24,299 nt of DNA from UBA8752 sp964223495 (GCA_964223495.1 CAXQGL010000069.1:1-24299); one strand, 5' to 3'; shown: positions 1-8,120, numbered from the stretch's first letter. Made by a program: numbers and translations. Notes: generated by a model from the sequence alone, not told the origin.

Positions 1-896
1 AGCACTACGCCTACCTCAAGATTGCCGAGGGCTGTGACCGCCCGTGTGCATTCTGCGCCATCCCGCTGATGCGGGGCAAGCATCGGTCCACCCCCATCGA
101 GGACCTGGTCAAGCAGGCGGAGGGTCTCGCGGAGCAGGGCGTCAAGGAGCTCATCCTGATTGCGCAAGACCTGACCTACTACGGATTGGACCTCTACAAG
201 GAGCGCAGGCTGGCCGAGCTGGTCCGCCGCCTCAGCGAGGTGGACGGCATCGCTTGGATCCGCCTGCATTACGCCTTCCCCAGCGGCTTCCCCATGGATG
301 TCCTTGACGTCATGGCCGAGCGGGACAACGTCTGCCACTACCTCGACATGCCGCTCCAGCATGGAGCCGACCAGGTCCTGAAGAACATGCGGCGCGGCAT
401 CACGCGTGAGAAGACGGCCAAACTGCTGGCGGACATCCGCTCCCGCGTGCCCGACATCGCCATCCGGACAACGCTCATCTGCGGGTTCCCCGGCGAAACC
501 GAGGACGACCACAAGGAAATGATGGACTGGGTTGCAGAGAGCCGGTTCGATCGGCTGGGGTGCTTCACATACAGCCACGAGGAGGACACCCACGCCTACA
601 CCATGGAGGACAACGTGCCCGAGGAAATCAAGCGCCGGCGCGTGGAGGACGTCATGGGGCTGCAGGCCGGAATCAGCGCCGAGCTCAATGCGGCGAAGGT
701 GGGCAAGACCTTCAAGGTGCTGTTCGACCGCAACGACGCCGGTGTCTTCATCGGCCGCACGCAATTCGACAGTCCCGATGTGGACTGTGAGGTGCGCGTC
801 GAAGGCGGTGCTGACACCTACGTTCGGATTGGAGACTTCACGGATGTGACCATCGAATCCGCCACGGAATTCGACCTCTTCGGAAAACTGGCATGA
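1..896 (+). CDS. rimO: Ribosomal protein S12 methylthiotransferase RimO (5' end outside window)
   Basis: This is the C-terminal part of a radical-SAM methylthiotransferase, which adds a methylthio group to an Asp of ribosomal protein S12. The reading frame is already open at base 3, so the start and the N-terminal UPF0004 domain lie outside the window. The first visible residues include the radical-SAM cluster motif CDRPCAFC (C-x3-C-x2-C) at about bases 33-56. The segment FTYSHEE near base 560 is typical of RimO rather than MiaB. The last 60 or so residues have the small beta-rich TRAM-domain look (KVLFDRND, FIGRTQFDSPDVD). The stop overlaps the queE start as ATGA, which suggests translational coupling. 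The RimO assignment over other methylthiotransferases rests on the FTYSHEE region and overall resemblance. Confidence 0.93.
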   Translation, partial: HYAYLKIAEGCDRPCAFCAIPLMRGKHRSTPIEDLVKQAEGLAEQGVKELILIAQDLTYYGLDLYKERRLAELVRRLSEVDGIAWIRLHYAFPSGFPMDVLDVMAERDNVCHYLDMPLQHGADQVLKNMRRGITREKTAKLLADIRSRVPDIAIRTTLICGFPGETEDDHKEMMDWVAESRFDRLGCFTYSHEEDTHAYTMEDNVPEEIKRRRVEDVMGLQAGISAELNAAKVGKTFKVLFDRNDAGVFIGRTQFDSPDVDCEVRVEGGADTYVRIGDFTDVTIESATEFDLFGKLA

Positions 897-1501
897 GTCC
901 TGATGCATCCTACCCCGTGATGGAGGCCTTTGCCACCGTGCAGGGCGAGGGTGCGCACACCGGGACACCGAGTTGGTTTCTCAGGCTTGGAGGCTGCGAT
1001 GTCGGCTGCGTCTGGTGCGATGTCAAGGAGAGCTGGAACGCGGATGCACATCCCCGGCAAAGCGTGAAGGAAATCGTCGCCGCTGCGGTCGACAGCGGGC
1101 GTCAGGTGGTTGTGGTCACCGGGGGAGAACCTGCGATGTACGACCTCGCCCCCCTGACCGAGGCACTGCATGACGCAGGACTCCGCACCCACATCGAGAC
1201 CAGCGGTGCCCATCCATTGACGGGCGATTGGGATTGGGTAACACTGAGTCCGAAGAAGTTCAAGGCCTGCCGGGATGAGGTGTATTCGCTGGCGGATGAA
1301 CTCAAGGTCGTGGTCTTCCACCGCAGCGACCTCGAATGGGCAGCAGGGCACGCCGGCAAGGTGAATCCCGCCTGTGCCCTTTTCCTTCAGCCGGAGTGGG
1401 ACAAACGGGACGAAGCGACCTTTTGGATCCTGTCTTGGATCGCATCACGGCCCGGTTGGCGCATCAGCCTGCAGACCCACAAATTCATCGGGATTCCCTG
1501 A
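893..1501 (+). CDS. queE: 7-carboxy-7-deazaguanine synthase QueE
   Basis: QueE is a radical-SAM enzyme that contracts the ring of 6-carboxytetrahydropterin to 7-carboxy-7-deazaguanine in queuosine synthesis. The 202-residue product has the cluster motif with Cys35, Cys39 and Cys42 (C-x3-C-x2-C), the N-terminal substrate segment FATVQGEG, the SAM-binding TGGEP motif at residues 76-80 and the C-terminal QTHKFIGIP. Its length is normal for the family. The ATG at 893 overlaps the rimO stop. The stop codon TGA (1499-1501) directly abuts the hemF stop on the other strand. No other queuosine genes are present here. Confidence 0.93.
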   Translation: MSPDASYPVMEAFATVQGEGAHTGTPSWFLRLGGCDVGCVWCDVKESWNADAHPRQSVKEIVAAAVDSGRQVVVVTGGEPAMYDLAPLTEALHDAGLRTHIETSGAHPLTGDWDWVTLSPKKFKACRDEVYSLADELKVVVFHRSDLEWAAGHAGKVNPACALFLQPEWDKRDEATFWILSWIASRPGWRISLQTHKFIGIP

Positions 1502-2419
1502 TCAGGAGGACAACCAATCCACCCCTTCAGCCCCCTTGCGGAGCCAGGCGAGCGTCTCGGCTTGTCGGGATCCATCGGGTGGGTTGTGGTCGTAGGTCCA
1601 ATCGGCACGCGGGGGGAGGCTCATCAATATGCTCTCGGTGCGCCCTCCCGAAACGAGACCGAAGCGGGTACCGCGGTCATGGACCAGGTTGAATTCGACG
1701 TACCGCCCCCTCCGCAGGCCCTGCCATGCGACATCCTCGGCGTCCACGAATTGGTGGGTGAACGGCTCCGCGCGGCGGCGATAGATGGCCGCGTATTGGC
1801 TGGAGAGGTCAACGCAGAAAGCCAGGGCCGCATCGCGGTCCACATCACCCTCACGGCCGACGTGGTCGAAGAAGATGCCCCCCACCCCGCGGGATTCGCC
1901 CCGGTGCGGGCTGTAGAAATAGCGGTCGGCCCACGGCTTGAACCGGTCATAATCGGCCACCTCGTGGCGGTCGCACACTGCTTTGAGGTCGGCATGGAAG
2001 GCCTTGGCCTCGGTGGGAATGACGTAATGCGGCGTCAGGTCAATGCCACCGCCGAACCACCAGGTGCCGTCGTCCAATGTGAAGTATCGGACGTTCATGT
2101 GGATGATCGGAACGTGGGGATTGCAGGGATGCAATACGCTCGAGACCCCCGTAGCGGCGAACCGCCCGGCACCCGTACCGAGCTGCTGCTTGAGCGCATT
2201 CGTCACCTCTCCCTGTACGGCGGAGAAATTCAACCCTCCCTTCTCGATGACCTGACCTTCGGAGAGGATCCTGGTGTCTCCGCCCCCTCCCCCCGTGCGG
2301 TCCCACAGGTCGCGCGTCACCGCCACCTCAGAATCGAATGCCTGCAGCGCCTCGATCTGGGTGTCCTGAACCGACCTGAATGCCGACTCCACCGTTGCCA
2401 GAAAGGAGGTGTCCATCAT
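1502..2419 (-). CDS. hemF: Oxygen-dependent coproporphyrinogen III oxidase
   Basis: HemF oxidatively decarboxylates coproporphyrinogen III to protoporphyrinogen IX with molecular oxygen, a late haem-synthesis step. The 305-residue product carries the glycine run after RTGGGGGDTR, the HMNVRYF and WWFGGGIDLTP blocks, and the family signature FNLVHDRGTRFG followed by GGRTESILMSLPP. These leave little doubt about the family. The start ATGATGG overlaps the stop of the upstream LysM gene (TGA within ATGATG), so it is probably the last gene of guaA-lysM-hemF. An oxygen-dependent enzyme fits an aerobic surface-water lifestyle. No terminator is visible downstream, where queE converges. Confidence 0.96.
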   Translation of the reverse strand: MMDTSFLATVESAFRSVQDTQIEALQAFDSEVAVTRDLWDRTGGGGGDTRILSEGQVIEKGGLNFSAVQGEVTNALKQQLGTGAGRFAATGVSSVLHPCNPHVPIIHMNVRYFTLDDGTWWFGGGIDLTPHYVIPTEAKAFHADLKAVCDRHEVADYDRFKPWADRYFYSPHRGESRGVGGIFFDHVGREGDVDRDAALAFCVDLSSQYAAIYRRRAEPFTHQFVDAEDVAWQGLRRGRYVEFNLVHDRGTRFGLVSGGRTESILMSLPPRADWTYDHNPPDGSRQAETLAWLRKGAEGVDWLSS

Positions 2420-4011
2420 TCGGTTTGGCCCTGAGCGGGTGCTTCCATGACACCGATGACATCCCTGCCCACCTCAACCCACTGGAAATCCTCCTGGCGC
2501 AGGATGCGGATGGCCCCGTTCAACAAACCTCCGGGTGACGTTCCAGCCGACATCCAGGCGAATGGATGCAAGCCCTTGGCCTCTTGTGCCTGCGGACGAA
2601 TCAAATGCTCCCCCGAGTCAATGCGATGCGGCCAATCCGTTCCGTGTCCTGCGGTCCATTCCAATGCACTGCGCACGGCGTCATGGGCCATCCAACCATA
2701 GGATCCCGCATCCCCGCCGCGCAATACCGCCAATCGCCGCGCAAGACAGAAGTGAGCCGAGTCGAGGGGACCGAACACCGATGAATCCGGCAAGGAACCA
2801 CCACCGTCGACCACGGTGAATCCGGTCCGTTCCCGCACCTCCGGGTCGAGGAATTCGAACGTCCTCCACGCGTCATCGGCGTAGAGCACGAAATCGAGGG
2901 AATCGCCCAGCTGGATTTCCGTCTGCAACACCCCCGCGAAGGAGCGGTTGGCCTTTCCTCCGGGCACCACCAGCACGTTGCGCCGCACATCCGTCAGCGA
3001 CTCCCTCAGCGTGCCCAATCCTTTCGACGAGACCTCCACTTCTTCCAACATCAGCAAACTGTCCGAAGCAGCGAGGCGCGCCCATGCACCCCGGAATGCA
3101 TCCTCCGCCTCGAGGTTGCGGACATCCCCGGTGACGAGCAACAACACCTGTTCCCCACTGTGTATGCGGGCCACATGGGCAGCCAGCCCTTCCATGCGCT
3201 TCGCCACGGGGACGTAGGGCATCAATACGCCTTCAGCTCCCTCCAGCAGGGACGCTCCGAGGTCGGTCAGCGCCAGATGGACCGCACGTTCCATCCCGGC
3301 CCATGTCCGGACATCCCTGAACTGAGAGCGCTTCAAGGGCCCGATGGCCAAATCCACCGGACCGCCCCAGTTCCGGAGGTCGGCCGGACCACAGCTCAAT
3401 TGTCCCGAAGTATCCCTTCCGGTGTCCAGGAAACGGACATCACACAGGGCACCGACTCGGCGTCCCGTGTCGAGGGCCATTTCAATTCCCGCGGCGCAAT
3501 CCCGGGCAATCTCCCTGAGGCGGGACTCCTGACGCCCCAAACTGTCCCTACCGGAATAGAAGGGCAGGAAAACTGCAACCCTGATGGTGTCCGCCGACCA
3601 TGACGGCGGAACCGGTCGCCCGCGTGGAATGGAAAGGAAATCGCCCTCCCCGACTTCCTGTGAACTGTCCGAGCCCACAGGCGTTTGAACCCCGTCCTCG
3701 GCGCTTTCAGTTGGCCACCGCACAGCATCTTCCACGTCGTCCGGTGGATGGCCGCCAGGAGGGTCGACCGCAGGATCCTGCCTGGCGGGACGGGGAATCC
3801 GCAAGACATCCCCCTTCCGAATGCCCCCTTCGGCCCATGGATTCGAATCGAACAGGCTGTTGAGGTCAATCCCATATGCCTTGGCGATGGAATACGCCGT
3901 CTCCTTGCGCTTCACCGTGTGCGTCACCACGGTTTGCGCCACGAGGTGGCAGGTCATGAGCATGCCGCCCAGAACGAGTAGAACGCGCTTTGTCACTCCC
4001 CTCACTCCCAT
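2416..4011 (-). CDS. LysM-domain protein with periplasmic-binding (type 1) fold
   Basis: This is a predicted periplasmic protein of 531 residues. An N-terminal signal peptide (about residues 8-26, ending LVAQ) is followed by one LysM peptidoglycan-binding domain (about 30-74, with HTVKRKETAYSIAKAYGI and GDVLRIP). A Pro/acidic linker of some 65 residues leads to a long domain beginning IRVAVFLPFYSGRD, which resembles the type 1 periplasmic-binding fold of amino-acid ABC substrate-binding proteins. I chose the ATG at 4011, which overlaps the guaA stop. A GTG a few codons inside (VTKRVLL) is an alternative. No transporter genes are nearby, so it may be a cell-wall scaffold or sensor rather than a transport receptor. 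A LysM/periplasmic-binding protein next to guaA is, from general knowledge, recurrent in Bacteroidota. The actual ligand is unknown. Confidence 0.8.
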   Translation of the reverse strand: MGVRGVTKRVLLVLGGMLMTCHLVAQTVVTHTVKRKETAYSIAKAYGIDLNSLFDSNPWAEGGIRKGDVLRIPRPARQDPAVDPPGGHPPDDVEDAVRWPTESAEDGVQTPVGSDSSQEVGEGDFLSIPRGRPVPPSWSADTIRVAVFLPFYSGRDSLGRQESRLREIARDCAAGIEMALDTGRRVGALCDVRFLDTGRDTSGQLSCGPADLRNWGGPVDLAIGPLKRSQFRDVRTWAGMERAVHLALTDLGASLLEGAEGVLMPYVPVAKRMEGLAAHVARIHSGEQVLLLVTGDVRNLEAEDAFRGAWARLAASDSLLMLEEVEVSSKGLGTLRESLTDVRRNVLVVPGGKANRSFAGVLQTEIQLGDSLDFVLYADDAWRTFEFLDPEVRERTGFTVVDGGGSLPDSSVFGPLDSAHFCLARRLAVLRGGDAGSYGWMAHDAVRSALEWTAGHGTDWPHRIDSGEHLIRPQAQEAKGLHPFAWMSAGTSPGGLLNGAIRILRQEDFQWVEVGRDVIGVMEAPAQGQTE

Positions 4012-5564
4012 TCGATGGTGGCAGGAGGTTTGGAGGAAATGTCGTAGACCACACGGTTGATGCCGCGCACCTTGTTGATGATGGCGTTGGACACCTCGGC
4101 GAGGAAGGCATGGGGAAAGTCCACCCAATCCGCCGTCATGCCATCGGTCGAGTTGACCGCGCGCAGGGCCACCGCCTGCTCGTAAGTGCGCTCATCCCCC
4201 ATCACACCCACACTCTGCACGGGCAGCAGGATGGTGCCTGCCTGCCACACCCTGTCGTAGTGACCGTGCTCGCGCAACTTGTCGATCCAGATGCGGTCCG
4301 CGTCCTGTAACAGCCGGACCTTCTCGGGGGTGACCTCACCCAGGATCCGGATGCCGAGACCGGGGCCGGGGAACGGGTGCCTCCCGAGCAACCGGGAATC
4401 CATTCCCATTTCCCGGCCCACGCGGCGGACCTCATCCTTGAACAGCATGCGCAACGGCTCCACCACCTGCAGCTTCATGAAATCCGGCAGGCCGCCCACG
4501 TTGTGGTGGGACTTGATGGTCGCACTCGGACCGCCTGTGGCCGAAACACTTTCGATCACGTCGGGATAGATGGTGCCCTGTCCCAACCATTGCACGCCGT
4601 CGAGCATGTTGCTTTCCTCATCGAACACATCGATGAAGGTGGCACCGATGGCCTTGCGCTTGGCTTCGGGATCGGTCTTGCCGGCGAGGGCGTAATAGAA
4701 ACGCTCCGCGGCCCGAACCCCCTTGACATTGAGCCCCATGCCCTCGTAGCCCTCCAGTACTTCCTCGAATTCGTGCTTCCGCAGAAGCCCATTGTCCACG
4801 AAGATGCAGTGCAGACGGTCTCCAATGGCGCGGTGCAGCAACATGGCCGCAACGCTCGAATCCACGCCTCCACTCAGGCCCAGCACCACTTGGTCATCCT
4901 GGAGCCGCTCCTTCAGCTCGCCGACGGTCGTGTCCACGAAATGGGCCGGCGTCCAATCAGCTGCACACCCGCAGATGCCATGGACGAAGTTGCGCAACAG
5001 CATCAACCCCTCCTCACTGTGATAGACTTCCGGATGGAACTGGATGCCCCAAGTCGGCTCGGATTCGTAAGAGAAGCCCGCGAACTCGACATCAGCGGTG
5101 GAACAGGTCACCCGTGCTCCGGAACCGACCCCCTGGATGGTGTCACCATGGCTCATCCAGACCTGCTTGCCTTCACTCATGCCCGCGAACAGGCGGTCGC
5201 CCGTATCCACATGTGTCAAATGTGCCCTCCCGTATTCGCGGCTGTCACTGGCCTCGACCACCCCTCCACCGAACTGGGCCAGCCATTGTGCCCCGAAACA
5301 AACCCCCAGTAAAGGAAATCTGCCGCGCACACCCTCCAGATCGGGCGACGGGGCATCCGTATCCCGAACGCTGTGCGGACTGCCCGAAAGTATGATGCCT
5401 TTCCAACGGCGGCCCTGATCATCCTCTTCGGCCGGGGTCTCCAGCAATGAACGCCATGCTCCATTCCAGGGCTTGATTTCGGCATAGGTATTCAACTCCC
5501 GCACCCTGCGTGCAATCAATTGGGTGTACTGGGATCCGAAATCAAGAATGAGGATACTGTCCAT
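4002..5564 (-). CDS. guaA: GMP synthase (glutamine-hydrolysing)
   Basis: GuaA converts XMP to GMP using glutamine and ATP. The 520-residue product has a class I glutamine amidotransferase domain with nucleophile Cys89 in LLGVCFGAQ and the His177/Glu179 pair in GIQFHPEVYHSE. The ATP-pyrophosphatase domain has the P-loop SGGVDSS at residues 231-237, and the C-terminal dimerisation domain ends SSKPPATIEWE. I used the internal ATG giving MDSILILDFGSQYTQ, the family's normal N-terminus. The open frame extends 33 codons further upstream, but that extension is not family-like and would run through a promoter-like element. It heads a probable operon with the LysM gene and hemF and is divergent from maf. 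Confidence 0.97.
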   Translation of the reverse strand: MDSILILDFGSQYTQLIARRVRELNTYAEIKPWNGAWRSLLETPAEEDDQGRRWKGIILSGSPHSVRDTDAPSPDLEGVRGRFPLLGVCFGAQWLAQFGGGVVEASDSREYGRAHLTHVDTGDRLFAGMSEGKQVWMSHGDTIQGVGSGARVTCSTADVEFAGFSYESEPTWGIQFHPEVYHSEEGLMLLRNFVHGICGCAADWTPAHFVDTTVGELKERLQDDQVVLGLSGGVDSSVAAMLLHRAIGDRLHCIFVDNGLLRKHEFEEVLEGYEGMGLNVKGVRAAERFYYALAGKTDPEAKRKAIGATFIDVFDEESNMLDGVQWLGQGTIYPDVIESVSATGGPSATIKSHHNVGGLPDFMKLQVVEPLRMLFKDEVRRVGREMGMDSRLLGRHPFPGPGLGIRILGEVTPEKVRLLQDADRIWIDKLREHGHYDRVWQAGTILLPVQSVGVMGDERTYEQAVALRAVNSTDGMTADWVDFPHAFLAEVSNAIINKVRGINRVVYDISSKPPATIEWE

Positions 5565-5581
5565 GCGTCCACGATGAAAGG

Positions 5582-5589
5582 CAAAATTA
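5582..5589 (-). promoter_or_regulatory. Candidate -7 promoter element for guaA
   Basis: On the minus strand the bases read TAATTTTG, an exact match to the Bacteroidota -7 consensus TAnnTTTG, 17 bases before the guaA ATG. The nearest upstream TTG is about 25 bases away, slightly beyond the usual 17-23 spacing, so the -33 half is weak. This element supports the internal ATG as the guaA start. Confidence 0.45.
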
Positions 5590-5665
5590 GCGCGGCCCCT
5601 CTTGCCCCTGACATCAACGCATCGGCGCCCAAGGTGTTGTTTTGCACCGTCCATACACGACATCC

Positions 5666-6292
5666 ATGCACATCCGACCCGACGCCCCTTCCACCCTCCC
5701 CCTGCTCCCCGGCCTGCGCAACCGCAGACTGGTGCTCGGGAGCGCCTCTCCCCGCCGCAAGGAGCTCATCTCCATGTTGGGCATTCCATTTGAAGTCAGG
5801 CCATTGGATGTGGATGAACGCTACCCCGATGGACTGACCGGATCGGCGATTCCCAGGCACATCAGCGCACTGAAAGCCCGGGCCGCCATCAGAACACTCG
5901 AACCGGATGAGATTCTGATCACCAGCGATACGGTGGTCCAGATCGATGGCGACACTTTGGAAAAGCCGAAGGACGAGGCGGAAGCCCTCGAGATGCTGCA
6001 CCGACTTTCCGGCCGAACACACCAGGTCATCACTGCATTCTCCGTGGTGGATGGCCGCCGTCCGGATCTCCTCCAAACCGACCACGACACCACTGAAGTG
6101 TCATTCGGACACATTATTGGAGATTTTGCTGCGCATTACGTCAAAAACCACATGCCATTCGACAAAGCAGGGGCCTATGGCGCCCAGGATCTCATCGGCG
6201 CCTGTGCCATTCACACCTTGAAAGGCAGCTATTACACCGTCATGGGGCTTCCTATGCACAAAATTTTCTCTTCCTTGCAATCAATTGATTGA
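5666..6292 (+). CDS. maf: Maf-family nucleoside triphosphate pyrophosphatase
   Basis: Maf proteins hydrolyse non-canonical or surplus nucleoside triphosphates; the YhdE type acts on dTTP and UTP. The 208-residue product has the active-site loop SASPRR (residues 26-31), the SDT motif (87-89), EKPKDEAEA, and the C-terminal FDKAGAYGAQD. The KPKD form resembles the YhdE-type dTTP/UTP enzymes, which is an inference from motif resemblance. The first ATG of the frame is at 5666; an upstream in-frame TTG at 5642 is less likely. The gene is divergent from guaA and lies 121 bases before the proteorhodopsin start. Confidence 0.92.
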   Translation: MHIRPDAPSTLPLLPGLRNRRLVLGSASPRRKELISMLGIPFEVRPLDVDERYPDGLTGSAIPRHISALKARAAIRTLEPDEILITSDTVVQIDGDTLEKPKDEAEALEMLHRLSGRTHQVITAFSVVDGRRPDLLQTDHDTTEVSFGHIIGDFAAHYVKNHMPFDKAGAYGAQDLIGACAIHTLKGSYYTVMGLPMHKIFSSLQSID

Positions 6293-6368
6293 CAGTGTTT
6301 CCGCAGTCATTTTCCAGCCTTTCGTTCACTTTTTTTGGAAATTCTTTGAACACACGGGGCAGGCAATG

Positions 6369-6402
6369 GGTTTTGGTGTGTACGTTGAACACGTTCAAAA
6401 CC
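6369..6402 (+). promoter_or_regulatory. Dyad/hairpin in the proteorhodopsin leader
   Basis: A perfect dyad TTGAAC-AC-GTTCAA occupies 6385-6398, ending 15 bases before the proteorhodopsin ATG. It is nested in a second inverted pair, GGTTTTG (6369-6375) with CAAAACC (6396-6402), and an ACGT/ACGT inner pair. It could be a repressor or activator operator, or a 5'-UTR hairpin. No clear TTG-N19-TAnnTTTG promoter was found near it; TACGTTGA at 6381-6388 is only a loose match. Confidence 0.4.
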
Positions 6403-6413
6403 ACACACACAAC

Positions 6414-7148
6414 ATGAACCTTTCTCTTATCCTCGCCGATGGTGCGGTTGGACCCAATTTCTATTCGGGTACAAGCTTCACTTTCTTCGTCGGCTGCATG
6501 GCCATGATGGCCGCTTCCGTATTCTTCTTCTTCGAGATGTGGAACGTCGACAAGAAGTGGCGTACCTCTCTCCTCGTCAGTGGCATCATTACGTTCATTG
6601 CGTTCGTCCACTACTACTACATGAGGGGATTCTACCTCGAAACAGGGGAAAGCCCCACATTCTTCCGCTACGTGGACTGGACCCTGACGGTCCCGCTCAT
6701 GTGCGTTGAATTTTATCTCATCACCAAGAAGGCTGGTGGCACCATGGGCTTGATGTGGAAGCTCATTTTCGCTTCCGTCGTCATGCTGGTGACCGGTTAC
6801 ATCGGTGAGACATCCGGTGTTGCCGATGCCTGGCTCTGGGGATTGTTCTCGGGCCTGGCCTACTTCTACATCGTTTACCTCGTCTTTGCCGGTGAGGTGA
6901 AGAACCTGGCCGACAGTGCCGGTGGAGCCGTTGCGGAAGCCAACAAGTGGCTGGGCCGCTTCGTATTGATCGGATGGGCCATCTACCCGCTCGGTTACAT
7001 GGTGGGTACCGGCGAAGGCCAATGGTACTCGTTCTTGAATGGCGCCATGGACATGGACGTTGTCTACAACATCGGTGACGCCATCAACAAGATCGGCTTC
7101 GGTCTCGTGATCTATGCCTTGGCCGTCAAGGACGGCGCGAAGGGCTGA
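6414..7148 (+). CDS. Proteorhodopsin, light-driven proton pump (green-type)
   Basis: This is a seven-helix retinal protein of 244 residues, the usual length for proteorhodopsins. Helix C has the proton-pump triad Asp88, Thr92 and Glu99 in RYVDWTLTVPLMCVEF, equivalent to D97/T101/E108 of the marine prototype. His66 (FVHYYYM) matches the His that pairs with the counter-ion Asp. Lys226 in NIGDAINKIGFG is the retinal Schiff-base lysine. The spectral-tuning position (105 in the prototype) is Met96, as in Bacteroidota proteins, so absorption is expected in the green. I chose the ATG at 6414 (MNLSLILADG); an ATG at 6366 gives an extension that is not family-like and crosses a dyad. A strong terminator follows. 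The pump would build proton-motive force in light, using retinal made by the adjacent Blh. Confidence 0.96.
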   Translation: MNLSLILADGAVGPNFYSGTSFTFFVGCMAMMAASVFFFFEMWNVDKKWRTSLLVSGIITFIAFVHYYYMRGFYLETGESPTFFRYVDWTLTVPLMCVEFYLITKKAGGTMGLMWKLIFASVVMLVTGYIGETSGVADAWLWGLFSGLAYFYIVYLVFAGEVKNLADSAGGAVAEANKWLGRFVLIGWAIYPLGYMVGTGEGQWYSFLNGAMDMDVVYNIGDAINKIGFGLVIYALAVKDGAKG

Positions 7149-7178
7149 TCTCTCCGCGACCAATCAGCAAGGAAACCG

Positions 7179-7213
7179 GGCCCATCCCTTTCGGGGGATG
7201 GGCCTTTCCTTTG
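7179..7213 (+). terminator. Rho-independent terminator after proteorhodopsin
   Basis: A perfect 10-bp stem, GGCCCATCCC (7179-7188) with GGGATGGGCC (7195-7204), has a six-base loop and is followed by TTTCCTTT. It lies between the proteorhodopsin stop and the blh start, so most transcripts should end here and blh would rely on read-through or its own promoter. Confidence 0.85.
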
Positions 7214-7217
7214 TCCC

Positions 7218-8120
7218 ATGATGGGAACCTCCATGTTCCAGGATGCCGGCAGAATCCGCGGTTGGACCCTCGGCCTGCTGATCGTCGGCGCACTGGTCGG
7301 CGATGTGCTGTGGCACTGGCTGCCCTCCGCCCAGACTCCATTGGCACTGCTGCTCATACTTGGTGTGGGCATCCAGCACGGTGCCCTCGACCACATCCTG
7401 CACGCCCACATGCACGGCGACCCTGAAGGCCCGCTGAGGCCATCCTTTGCCCTGCCCTATGTGGGGGCCATCGGGGCGTGCTGGCTTGCCTTCCTCTGGT
7501 TGCCCGGCATCACGCTGGGGCTGTTTCTACTCGCCAGCGCCTACCATTTCGGAATGTCCCACCTGCGGGTGGATGCCATGCGCCGACCGGGCGGCCCGGT
7601 CCCGGATGCATTGTCCGGTACAACGCTGGGCTTGATCCTGTTGGCACCCCTCGTCCTGCGTCCCGATGCCCTGATCATCCTGGAACAGTTTGGCTGGACC
7701 CTATCGACCACCTACCGCGTGCACTTCCTCCCTTTCCACCTGGCTTCGGCATCGGCGCTCCTGCTCGCCGCCGTCCTCCACAGGACATGGGGGAATGGCC
7801 TGCTGGTAGTGGCGGGCGTCATGGTGGCCTGGTTCGTTCACGATCTCTTGCTCGCCTTTGCCCTGTATTTCGCCCTCGGCCACGCACGGGAAGCCTTTTT
7901 CGAGGAATTCAAGGACAGACAAAGCCTGACCCGAAATTTCAAGGAATTCTATCTGCGCAGCCTGCCCCTCACGGCTGCTTTCACCCTCATGGCCGGCGGC
8001 GTCCTGTGGTCGGCCCATGAAGGTTGGCTCAGCGAAAGGGCGGCATTGAGCTTCCTGCTCGCCGGAACTCTGCCCCATGTTGCCGTGCTCGAAGGCTGGG
8101 TCACGGCGCAGTTGAGGTAA
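7218..8120 (+). CDS. blh: Brp/Blh family beta-carotene 15,15'-dioxygenase
   Basis: Blh cleaves beta-carotene at its centre to give two retinal molecules, the proteorhodopsin chromophore. The 300-residue product is very hydrophobic with about 7-8 predicted membrane segments. It has the conserved His-bearing motifs of the family: IQHGALDH (His54, His59), YHFGMSH (His110, His115), FALGH (His222) and LPHVAVLE (His287), candidates for iron binding. Three Met codons lie near the start (7218, 7221, 7233); I give the first. It directly follows the proteorhodopsin gene, but a terminator lies between them. Beta-carotene synthesis genes (crtE, crtB, crtI, crtY) are absent from the window and must lie elsewhere. 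Confidence 0.93.
   Translation: MMGTSMFQDAGRIRGWTLGLLIVGALVGDVLWHWLPSAQTPLALLLILGVGIQHGALDHILHAHMHGDPEGPLRPSFALPYVGAIGACWLAFLWLPGITLGLFLLASAYHFGMSHLRVDAMRRPGGPVPDALSGTTLGLILLAPLVLRPDALIILEQFGWTLSTTYRVHFLPFHLASASALLLAAVLHRTWGNGLLVVAGVMVAWFVHDLLLAFALYFALGHAREAFFEEFKDRQSLTRNFKEFYLRSLPLTAAFTLMAGGVLWSAHEGWLSERAALSFLLAGTLPHVAVLEGWVTAQLR

Noticed and set aside
1562..2434. A 290-codon plus-strand frame across hemF
   Set aside because: hemF on the other strand has its full family signature; the plus-strand product has no recognisable motif.
4377..5312. A 311-codon plus-strand frame across guaA
   Set aside because: It is a shadow of the guaA coding strand and lacks any domain-like sequence.
6366..6413. 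An upstream ATG that would lengthen proteorhodopsin by 16 residues
   Set aside because: The added residues (MGFGVYVEHVQNHTHN) do not resemble a rhodopsin N-terminus, and the stretch overlaps the inverted repeats; the 6414 start gives the usual 244-residue length.
6252..7163. A 303-codon open frame on the minus strand across the proteorhodopsin gene
   Set aside because: It is antisense to a protein with all rhodopsin signature residues, its product is His/Glu/Asp-rich without any domain-like pattern, and it arises from codon bias in a GC-rich gene.
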